64,000 nt of DNA from Lineus longissimus (lineage: Eukaryota > Nemertea > Pilidiophora > Heteronemertea > Lineidae): positions 11,412,501 to 11,476,500 of the forward strand of contig NC_088309.1 in NCBI RefSeq assembly GCF_910592395.1. The letters are read 5' to 3'. Position 1 is the first letter of the stretch; the number at the start of each line of letters is the position of its first letter. The position numbers and the translations under genes are program-made. A model generated the notes under the pieces. That model worked only from the letters and a program-made list of their open reading frames with translations, did no database searches and was not told where the DNA came from. Shown piece by piece: positions 48,290-58,316 of this stretch.

Positions 48290-49719
48290 CTAAAATGAGA
48301 AGAAAGAAAAGTAATGATTAGTTTCAAATGTCAAAATAAGAGCAAGTATCAGCAATTTCTTGCAAAGAAGAAGAAGGAATGGTGGAATCTGTAAACTGGA
48401 CCTGATCACTTGTCTTGGAATAACCTGTGTTATGGAAAACATGTTCCACTAAAAAAATTATTGGTAATCACTTTGAAAGTGAGTCACACAACTGAGGTGA
48501 ATGAAATTCTTACACAGCTGAAAAAATTCCCACAACTAAAAATGTAAAATGGCTTTCACTATGCTGGTAAGCCGGCAGTGCGAAAATGTCACACATCTAC
48601 TATTAGCAGTGCAGGCAGAGTTTGTATTTCCAATCAGAATCTGAAGGAAATGAAGAAATTTGAACAGGAATGTTCAGATTAGTAACCAGGGTTGAAAATG
48701 AAGACTCTAAACAACGAAAGGAATAAATGAGATACTGAAAATTTCATCTACTTCCAAGTCATTACAGGGACACATAGGAAACGGAACGAAGACCTAAAAC
48801 TGTTTTCATTCACTGACACTAACACAAGGGTAAACGCTGGAACTGGGACTTTCCATCAATATTTCAAGTCAACTCATCTTTGGGATAAGCTTGCCTTGGG
48901 GACGGATCAATAGGACTTGGGTTAATCCTGTTTGAAGGGATTGCGAGGACGGATCCATCGGTAGCTTACTTCGGGTAGGGGAGCTTGTTCACGTAGTTGG
49001 GAGCGAGCGGTGTTCTTCGAGTTCGATTTTCTCTATGCAACCAGCTGGGACTTCACCAGTATGTTGCGGGAAGTGTGTCAATTTTCCTTTTGCTATGGCC
49101 ACAGAGGTATACACCAGTAATTTCCTTTGACAGAATTTGTTTTTATATATGTGATTCAATGTTATTAGTAGTTATGTTGGATCAGATCGAAAGCTGAAAC
49201 AACCAATACTTGGCGATCGAGATGAATCTAGAATTGTCTAGTTTCATTTTGAATAAGACTTCGACTTTTTTTACATAAAAAAGACCCATTTTGTACAGCT
49301 CGGTAGTTTTATAGTGATTGAGCTATTATGTCATTTTTGCGGTCAGTCATTCCAGTATTGCCCCGATATTTCGTGAACATTCGAATTGTAGATTCGTTCT
49401 CCAAAAAACTGCATTTTGTTTCCAACAAATGTGCTTTACAATGGCTTATTTTTTAAATTATTCATCTCACTTGAATACAGATTACAAATGATGACATTCA
49501 GAAGTTGATTTTCAGATTGAAGATTGATACAATCGACAATTCAGCAAGGGGGAAATTGTATTGAGGTGAAAAGACAAAAGGACAATGTTTGCCAGCATAT
49601 CAACTTATTAATAAGTAGTTAATGCCTGTGTTTTATCACTTGTTAAAAAACTCCTCTATGCTGCGTGTAAAGATACATACATTAAAGGTACACCAGATGT
49701 TTACAATTTGAGTAAAATA

Positions 49720-49826
49720 CATGAATAAAACTACTAAATACTTTTACTTGAGTTTTGTACAGAAATACCTAGTGTAAATGCATGTGCAGTTTAAAGTAAA
49801 AACATTTACTAGACTTTACTCATATC
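49720..49826. mobile_element. foldback element, copy B, inside the islet intron
   Basis: The loop TTTTGTACAGAAA, TACCTAGTGTAAATG and GCAGTTTAAA matches copy A at 30219-30344. The arms (ATGAATAAAACTACTAAAT and its counterpart ATTTACTAGACTTTACTCAT) have drifted further apart. It is in the same relative orientation and has no coding capacity. Confidence 0.6.
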
Positions 49827-51667
49827 GACATTATCTGAAACTAAAATCTCACAGAAAGTTTCATTTTGCTGGTAAACATCTCAAATAGAAATGTTACATC
49901 CCTCTTTTATTTATATGTTCGCACAACCGATGTACTTTGAAATACTTTTTTTCCCCAAAAGTCATGAATATTTTATGAGAGTTAATGCAAGGGACACCAT
50001 TTGTAAAAATCTTTCCCCTCGGCTATGAGATCTGTCGTATAGAATACAAAAGGATATCCATAGGAGAAAAGCCAAAAAGATACAGAGCAAGCTTTTACAT
50101 AGAATATAGATTTTTCCATTAATGCCATTTTTATACAGGAATAAAACAACGAAGTGAAAGCAATTATATTTTGGTAAATATATTTATAACCCATAGCTAT
50201 CATTCTGAAATGCGAACTACGCAAAAGTACACAGATTTAATATATTTTGCTTCAATATAATTTACGGTTTATGTTCAGCCCACCCTATGATATTAATTAT
50301 AATGCTGATAAGATCATTCCGGAGGGTCATTTGAAATATCAGAAAGGTCTTCCGGAAAATCAGCTTAGTTCTGAGCCAATATGACAAAAGGACAAAAGCC
50401 ACAAAACGTATCGAAATTGAGCATCGAATGATAAAAGAAACCACAAAATTTATTGTGGATATTCCAAATCCATAGATTTCATTTGACTTTACTGGTATGT
50501 CAGAAACTATTGGCATCTAACACGACATATATACAACAAGATTTGTACCATCGCGAATAAAACTATTAATACGTGGATCTGTTATCTTTAGACTGCAGCC
50601 AAAGGAGACTGTTGTTTCCACTTCTTAGAGTAAAGTAAACTAGAGATATGGTGGGCATAATGAGGCATATATGATTGACACCCAGAGGGTAAGGAAGTAA
50701 GTCTGACATATAAACACCAAACAGAAATATGTAAACACCAGTCAACAGCCGAAGCAAATTGGTTATGATTTACGAGTTTAGACGCCAGGAATTCGTCTCT
50801 GACGTGTAGTATGTATACATGATGAGCGCCAATACACTACACGATGTACACTGTATCGTGTGCATAGCCATAGCGTAACGACCATAGCGTACACCTTTCT
50901 AGAGTTCCTAAACTGCTTTTTCAGGTAGGCCTATTAAAATCAGGTTACCAACACCCAAGTTCAGAACCAAATTCTATGTCATGGCACCAATGGTTTTCAG
51001 AGGTGGTTTAAAATATATAACAGGTTAGCCTTTGTCGTAAAAAGATGAATAAAATCAATCAAAATAACTTAACATTTATCGCACAACACACCGTGCCTCG
51101 CGTAAAAAAAGGTTAATGCACAAAATCAACTTCATAAAGACATTACAATTTTCCCAGTTTGATATATATAGGAATGCGTTCTAATTGAAATCGATTAAAT
51201 TCAATTTCATCTAGTTTTTCTGAGTTTTATTGTTTAAAAATACAATATCATAGCACTTAGAGCGCAAAATACCCTCGATACTATTTCATTAGTATTCACC
51301 TGATATTGTTTCATTGTACTCAAAACTTCGATTAATTTAACTTTTTACCTTGAAAACTCAGGTTTTGTCTGTATCACCTCAGCACATAATGATACCAGTC
51401 TGATGATACTCAGTCATCTGCACAGGCAAACGCGCATTTGATTTAATTGTGCGTTGGCAAATAGACGGAGGAAAGCCTCTCGAACAGGCCTTAGAGAGGT
51501 TGATTTTTTACTAAGAATACGCTAACGTACGCTATTATGCACTATGCAAAAGAATTACTTCTCAATGCGCGGCACCATCTCCTCTTGAATAGTGGATGGA
51601 TTGCATGAGGCCAAAATGCCGTCGCCGTGGTGCGTTAGTACAGCCGACATTTGGACTATTAGATTGA

Positions 51668-51988
51668 GGGCTCTCTACCGCAACAACGGTGAGTTCATTT
51701 GCAACAAATGATCCCTATACCAAACTGCGTGGGAAGAGCAAGGCTAAAGAGCAATGGATGGCTGATGCCTACAAACGGATGAAACACGAAAACAAATCGT
51801 ATGTCAGAAACCTTAGAAGTTTAGGATGCAAGCTGCTTTCACCTGGCGTGGAGAAGAAAAACAGGTTCGAGAATGCGACCGTCACTTGTACGAAGACGAA
51901 GGCGAGTGAATGCAGCGCACCTGGCACGAGGCCTCGGCGAGGAAGGCCAGAGGAACACCATCAGCGAATCGCCCGGGAAAACAGGTGA
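51668..51988 (+). pseudogene. decayed coding remnant A in islet intron (unknown family)
   Basis: An open frame from the upstream stop encodes a basic peptide including AKEQWMADAYKRM, SYVRNLRSLGCKLLSPG and later TRPRRGRPEEHH, ending at a TGA that overlaps an AG|GTGA donor-like site. There is no convincing initiating ATG. WMADAY and VRNLRSLGCK resemble WLHAY and LKNLRRFGCK from 52840-53022, and the matching codons often differ at synonymous positions. I do not recognise the family. It could be a transposon protein or an unrelated exon antisense to islet. Confidence 0.3.
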
Positions 51989-52839
51989 CAAAAACACACA
52001 GCAATGCTCACGTTTTTAAAGCAAATAAATAAGGTAGAGGCAGCATCTGTATTGAACAGCTGTCGATCATAAAGACATCTTGGGTATCGATATACCCTAA
52101 TAACAACCACTCCTCGGCTTGGCAGCTAACACAAGTTCACAAATTAGCCTCATAGCCAGCTACCCCAGGAGGAATCATCGAAACCTAGGAGGTGAACAGT
52201 TAGAAACAGACTGAACACGTGTTCGGCAGACTGAACAAATTTCTTCAAGTCGAAGGCAGCTGATCACCGCCAGACATCATGTTGTAGTTAGCGAAATTAT
52301 GTGTAATTCGACAAACGGAGAAATAAGAGCGGGCCACTTTTGGCGAACCTTTACCATCGTGTGGGCTCTGATTGCACCAGGGAAGCTAATGTCACTCTAC
52401 CCTCACAGCGGCCATCATTAACTGATAACATCGGAATTGAGGCAACTATATACATAGGGCCACCGTTTAATATAGGTTACCAAGTGTTGTCTTGACTGAC
52501 GTATAGTAAAACATATTCAGAATAAAATCCGAGCAATTCAATCTAAACTTAAGGCCAAAATCTTTACGTTCACATTGTCAGAGTACGTTGTTTTTTATCT
52601 AAGATATTCAAGTAAGAAGTTAGTACATGTATATTTGTTGTGCGGAGCCTACACATAAGGAAGATAAGATGTGTATCCATTATCATTATATCAGCTTCCC
52701 ATCCACCTTTCTCCAAAATGACAAATATGGGCGTTACATTTGGTATGTGTTTACGGTATATCATCTCTTAATTTAAGAGACGTATACCTCGAAAAAACTG
52801 AACTACATGTCTGTATGTCTCCACATGCAGAATCGGAAC

Positions 52840-53022
52840 TATCAACGCACGTTGGTTGCATGCCTATAGCGACAACTAAAAAACCTTCGCCGCTTCGGAT
52901 GCAAATGCGTTCCTGATCGTGATATCAATGAGCCCGAAATCAACATTGCAGCAGATCATCCCCATGTAATATTTAGTTGGATGCAGCGCTACTCCTCGCA
53001 CAGGTACACGAAAGCAGATTAG
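52840..53022 (+). pseudogene. decayed coding remnant B in islet intron (unknown family)
   Basis: One frame gives NARWLHAYSDN and then a stop. A neighbouring frame continues with RQLKNLRRFGCKCVPDRDI and stays open to a TAG after HRYTKAD. Relative to remnant A (51668-51988), about 19 bases are missing between WLHAY and LKNLRR, which explains the frame change. Together they look like two copies of one ancient coding module, both broken. Confidence 0.3.
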
Positions 53023-53229
53023 GAAATGCTGAATAATTCACCCCCATCCGTAAAGCAATAAGCCGACGTGAGCCCGGCACTGCTTTTCGAAATCTAGTAG
53101 GAATCAGGGGAAAGCTATTCAGTGAACGAGTAGAACGAGGTTATTCGATTGAAGCAATGGAAGGGAGTCACCAAACAGTGTAGTTGCCGTTACGTTTTGA
53201 CTGAGTGAATTGCCCTTACGCAAGCTGAC

Positions 53230-53399
53230 ATTACTGCTGACGTTTAGGCCTATGTATTATTTTTCTCATCACTGATGACTGTATTGTATGATCTTGATCA
53301 TTACCGCTGACAGTTCTGTATTATTTTTATCACCACTGCTGACAGTATTGTAAGATCTTGATCAATACTGCTGACGATTCTGTATCATTATGGCTGATT
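53230..53399 (+). repeat. 64-70 bp tandem repeat, about 2.5 copies
   Basis: Units start at 53230, 53300 and 53364 with ATTACTGCTGAC-like sequence. They continue through TATTATTTTTxTCA and CACTGCTGACAGTATTGTA and close with ATCTTGATC. CTGCTGAC also recurs at half-unit spacing. Confidence 0.75.
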
Positions 53400-54667
53400 T
53401 TGGAGAGATCCAACTCTGAACTCCTCATTTCAGAGACCAAACCACTGACCACAGCCCGCGCGATAGCTGGCTGGATTGCGGACCCTCGAGACCCGCAAGG
53501 GTGCCTTTTAAGTGAAGTGCTGCTACTCTAGAATAGACCCATATATTGAGAAGCATCTTACCACGGGTCTGATACTCCATTGTTTGTCTGTTTATTGCAA
53601 AATGTCATGAAGCAAACATGTATAGTTCCCCTGGCCTAACTCCTGTGTGTAAAGATGCTTCTAAATTATTGACATAATAGTATTGCTAGTCGCTGCCGAG
53701 GCGGCGTTGAAATGTTAAATAGGATCGATATAAAACTGATAATAGTCGGACGCACGACACCGTGTAATCTTGTTTGGAGGGGACCCAAGCGGATAAATCT
53801 TCAAAGAAAAATTATAGCTGCATGCAATAATGTCCGGATGGATGACAACATAGGTCTTCACCAGATCAGAGTTTTCGGTATCAACCAAGTTCAATCATAA
53901 GATGACTTTCCAAAAAGTTCTGACAAGAAAAAACTTCGCTCGGTGCTTTCAGAGTGGCAAAGCATTTACTCGGTGTTGGCTTATGACATGACTTTTTATG
54001 CTCAATCGAACGTCTCATTTTATCCCCATAAAGGTACATTGACCGTAGCTAGATAGGGGACAAATGGTCCCTTTCTCCACCCTGACTGAATAATTCCCTA
54101 ATACAGTGCAAATGAGATGGTTTGCCTCCCAACAGACATGAGTCATTTCGGCACCGATACCGGACCAGCCAGCTTCAGGTGACCATGGCACGGGAAAGTA
54201 TTCGAGGAAAAACTGTTTGATCATTATTTTATCAACCCTAAATGGAAGCTGGGGTGATTGTTGAAAGAAATGCACCAGATGTAGCCAGCAACGAATGTAG
54301 AGCTGTGACTTAAATACATTAGCTCTTAGCAAATTGTGACAAGCGAAGAGATACTACCAACAGTAGCCAATTGTGAGTAAAGGTTCTATCTCTAACATAC
54401 GCTGATCGAGAACTCGTCATTGCTTGTGTCATTTACAGTTACCATCCATCGAGCCAGCGGCTAAGAGCACATCTCACCGCTAATGGGAAGGAACAGGCTG
54501 TCGGCCGTGGTTGCTCGAGGCCAGGCTAGCCGGCTGACTGCATGTCCGCCCGTATCATCGTTCAAATATCGATACTCCTACCGATAATTGGTCGATAATC
54601 TAATCTCTATCGCCACTGAGAAAGTCCTCAGTTGGTCAGTTGTAGGTTTGTGGTCACTCGTTCCACC

Positions 54668-54755
54668 GATGGTGTGCAGGGAGACATTCTGCAACATGCT
54701 GGGCCTGACGAGATGGTGTACAGGGAGACAATCTGCGACTTGCTGAGCATGAACA
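54668..54755 (+). repeat. 44-bp tandem duplication
   Basis: GATGGTGTGCAGGGAGACA...TTGCTGAGCATGA-type units start at 54668 and 54712 and match at about 36 of 44 positions. Confidence 0.75.
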
Positions 54756-55974
54756 GATAGTTTGGTAACAAATGGTTAGATCACTACTTTTACCTTACGT
54801 GGCGACTGGTGACTGCCAGATGTCAACATATTTAGATTTGTTATAGGGATCTCTGCGAATCGGGAGATGTTGACTTGACTATTAGCTTTGGACATGGAAG
54901 AGAGGACAAAGATAATACTCGATCGGTAGGTATACGGTAGGTGAAAGAAGTCGTCACATGGTTTGTAATCTCTCCTCGAATTGTAACTGCTTGCTCGGAA
55001 AATGGGACAAAGGAGGAGAAAGAGGACTGTCTCATTGTTTAGAACAATATCTGAAACCTCTTCTCAATTTCGGAGACGTTTCTCAAAACACTTCCGACTA
55101 TTACACTATTACGAAAGAAATCCGACACACATCATCCGATGTATGATTATTTGTATCTTCCTAACCCAAGTACTTCCAATATTTTGTATCTTGACATCGT
55201 AGGCTGTATACAAATTTCTGAAGCCTACCCAAGCTACAAAAATGCACAACATGGCCCTGGGTCATCATTTCGACAATGAATACTTCATAATAGCGCCGAC
55301 ATACAATGTACATGAAGTACAAAGTAACATTTCGCTTGTCGCCGCATCTACGCCGCCATGTTAAAAAGTTTATACAGCAGATATAATGTGTGGAATGTCA
55401 CAGTAGCGATTGTACATGTAGCATCTCTTGGTTTTACAAGTGCGATGAAAAATAAGTCATGTTACATGTTGCAATCGCCTTTACAAAAATCGAAACAATT
55501 GAATTCTGAAAATGTTGAAATCACCCAACTCAAAAATTCTGTCCCATTGTTGTGTATTGAGCATGATCAAAATTTCAAACGCGATGACAAACCGGAAAAT
55601 GATACTTTAAAAACTTTTCTAGAAAGTTGGCATAAATATTTTCGCTTTTGCCAATGAGTTTCAAATGACAATGACTCTAGGCCTTATCTGTTTCTATTGT
55701 ACTGATACAGTTAAACGTCTATTCATTGCTGCTTATGCAAAGAGCAGGAATTAGATTTTTTCGGATTCTTTTGTCTTCAACCAGACATTGCAGAGGTTAC
55801 GTGATTTCTACCATTTGATTGTGACCTGAAAATACTCTAGTCCAACGCATATAAGCCCGGTTGATAAAAAACCCTACGAAATCAAGACGAAGGCTAAGCG
55901 TGACGCCATGACTCTCGGGAACTTGGTTAGCCAAAACACATTGGTTATCACATCAAGTGTCACGAAATAAAAAA

Positions 55975-55995
55975 GGCCGTTCAAATTGAACGGCC
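55975..55995. repeat. 21-base palindrome
   Basis: GGCCGTTCAA and TTGAACGGCC are exact reverse complements around a single central base. No poly-T follows that would support a terminator reading, and no gene lies beside it. Confidence 0.6.
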
Positions 55996-56027
55996 ATGTG
56001 CATAAATATCGAGAACCGGCGCAGCAG

Positions 56028-56216
56028 TCGAAGATGTCCCCCTGGAAGTGTCCGTCCCTATTGTATGTTGAATGATAATGTATATAATACAATGACCATG
56101 GCCATTAATACCTCAGGCAATAGCGCATACTCGAAACCTCTGTTTCTCGGACACTCTATCCTTGGACATTTCAAACTTATACATCGGTCTTAGATCGGCG
56201 AAACTAGAGCAACTTT
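56028..56216 (+). repeat. dispersed repeat, copy B
   Basis: GAAGATGTCCCCCTGGAA, GGCCATTAATACCTCA, ATAGCGCAT and CCTCTGTTTCTCGGACACTC match copy A at 36200-36352. It continues into GGTCTTAGATCGGCGAAAC, a word also found in variant form near 46051 and 37147, which may be the far end of the family. Confidence 0.5.
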
Positions 56217-56693
56217 TGCATTGTCATCAGGAGCTCGTGTTGGCTTTTGTTCTAATACGCCAACAGCAAGCTCATCCATACATCTCCTTTCTCTTTACCC
56301 TTTTAATTGTGAACAATTTGATATTGTGAAGTCGCAAGATTTTTCTTTCTAAGGCAGAACATCATCACGACATTTCTGCAAATTCTGCTTCGTTTTTTAA
56401 AAATGAAATTTTAAGTTGGAAGACAAATAACTGGCCAGGGGCACCTTTGCCAAACTTCGCTGCAAGAACAACTTGTTGGTTCTTCTTATTCATAGTCATG
56501 AGTTTTTTACTCTGACGGAAAATAGAAGAATACGCGCTGCAATATTTGTCCTTATCTAGGGTTTAGGCAAAGTTTTTACAAATTTCCAAAATTAAAAATG
56601 AACATCTCCAGCTACTTGTAACCAAAAACTGCGTTTCTCTGTGAAGACTTATTTCCTGCCTATAAAGATTCATATAGAAAGATTCTCGCTGCC

Positions 56694-56885
56694 ATGTAAC
56701 ATGGCTATAATAAAAGTTCTGGTTCTGGAGCCATGTCGCCAGCATGTCAATAAAATGTGGTTCTGGAGTCATGTAGCATGTCTATACAATAAAGGCGGTT
56801 CTGGATCCATGTAACATGGCTATATGATAAAAGTGGTTCTGGATCCATCTAAAACTTGGCAATATTTCAATAAGCTCTTCAGATT
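56694..56885 (+). repeat. 38-39 bp tandem repeat, five units
   Basis: Units start at 56694, 56733, 56771, 56809 and 56847. Typical content is ATGTAACATGGCTATA, ATAAAAG and TGGTTCTGGATCC. The last unit is diverged. The regular period shows head-to-tail amplification. Confidence 0.8.
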
Positions 56886-57006
56886 TATCTAAAACTAGAT
56901 ACCATCCGCGACCTTATCATAGGATGCAGATATCGAAATAGAAAAAAGGTGTTATTTTGACTTGACGCATTAAAAGCTTGAAGCAAACGATGTACAATAA
57001 TATCGT

Positions 57007-57133
57007 GGAGTTATTGGCAAATCCCCCGAAACGCCGACGAGAACGCCGATCTCATTGTTTGACCTCCTGATAACGAAGTCGAACAATGGGATAGGCGTTC
57101 ACGTTGGCGTTTCGGGAGCTTTGCGAAAACTCC
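57007..57133. repeat. 127-bp hairpin, long imperfect palindrome
   Basis: CCCCGAAACGCC, ACG, GAACGCC and CATTGTT on the left are mirrored by AACAATGGGAT, GGCGTTC, CGT and GGCGTTTCGGG on the right. The stem continues outward through GGAGTT and AACTCC. There are about four mismatches over the inner 41 bases and a loop of roughly 14 bases. It lies in the last islet intron, close to the LHX3-binding exon. Confidence 0.65.
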
Positions 57134-58136
57134 CTAATTACCGGTACCCGAATGATGTTGTTCAGAACATTAAACTCATTCATGTCATTAAAGGCATCGT
57201 ACGGATTGGGTGAAAGACGAGAGTTGTCGGAAACAATATTTCGGTTGAAGGTATTTGGTGGAAAATCTTTATCATTTTAAATTTGTTTACTGACGTCCCG
57301 TGTATTTTACACGCTTAAATCTGTATATTAGCTTGAACTGCCTGAACAACATAACCCGAGTGTACAACAATAAACACTGTACCACACCTTGATATTGGTC
57401 TTGCAAATTTTAATCGAATGCAGAGTGATTCAGAAATTCGCACGATATATGGTATTCAACTGAACCATTGCGTATAAGGTAATGGGCAAATAATGTGGTA
57501 CAACTAGCCTTAAGGAGTCGTCTTTGCCACTGATGAACGCGGCAATAGATGAATGCCTGCAAAACGACCTAAAGACCTGAACTTTTTTGCGAGGGACGGA
57601 CTCCTTCAGGTTAGTTCAAGTCATTTTGATTAGTCGATAAACAGATGTCTATCAGTTATTGAGAAAGCTTGCGCCATGGGAATTGCAGTTTATGGACAAT
57701 TTCGCCAGATATCAAAATGTAATACAATGTTACACAGACGCAAAGAAAAACCCAATACCACAGTGTAAAAGTGCCGAGAATTAAACAGAACAGAAAGCCG
57801 CAGCAAATGGTTAACTTAGGCAAATCAAGTTGTTTAAAGAGGCAAAGTTGCATAGTCAAGGCCACGTATTATAGTGAAGGTTACAGTTACATTGGCGCCT
57901 GACTGGGAAGGTTTCCTGAACAGCTCTGTCGATTACTACAGGTCGCCGCCATCTTTGATATCGCCGCCATTTTGTGACAGCGACATCAGAATCAGGTCAA
58001 CGCCCTCTAGCGACCAACTTTGAAGTTCAGAGTGCAACTAATAACTTCATTTACCGTGTATTGTGTCTTGCCAGGGCCTGTATTACAGGGTTACGACAGC
58101 GTCGTCGTCATCAGAAGTGTCTACAAAGCTGCTCAC

Positions 58137-58316
58137 CAGTTGTTGGAACGGAGGCTGTTCTATTTCGCTCTGCATGGCGAACTCGCTGAGGGCCTTCCAC
58201 GGCGGCTGGTAGCTCTGCACCTCGACCTGTTGTCCTTGGAGGTTGCTCTCGTGGCGTACTGGACTAGATGCGACCATTGGCACTCCCTGTAGTGGTCCCT
58301 GGAGCCGGTTGCCGTT
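58137..58316 (-). CDS. isl: islet (LIM-homeodomain factor), penultimate coding exon with LHX3-binding segment
   Basis: This internal exon has 60 codons and phase 0 at both ends. It begins after TTTTTACAG and ends in CTG before a GTGAGC donor. The peptide starts [11 protein letters not shown], followed by [25 protein letters not shown] and finally PPFQQL. The PMVA-SP-RH block and [11 protein letters not shown] are hallmarks of the C-terminal part of vertebrate ISL1 and ISL2. In those proteins this stretch contains the segment that binds the LIM domains of LHX3/LHX4 in the motor-neuron complex. Islet is a nuclear DNA-binding factor acting in neurons, heart and pharyngeal or endocrine tissue. 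That function is known for the family and is not shown here. The vertebrate gene also has a splice junction right after QQL. Upstream exons for the LIM domains and homeodomain lie outside the window. Reading through the donor would add 17 residues (VSSF...VVTL) before a stop at 58083-58085. Confidence 0.95.

Larger units (their letters stand above)
48290..58136 (-). other. isl: islet last intron (9,847 bp)
   Basis: This GT-AG intron lies between the penultimate and last islet coding exons. Phases match at both ends, so no exon is missing between them. It holds a foldback element (49720-49826), two decayed plus-strand coding remnants (51668-51988 and 52840-53022), tandem repeats near 53.3, 54.7 and 56.7 kb, a dispersed repeat (56028-56216) and a 127-bp hairpin (57007-57133). 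The stretches 48300-49700 and 49830-51660 are AT-rich and show nothing I can name. Intronic enhancers would be plausible in a gene of this class, but I see no decisive motif cluster. Confidence 0.85.
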
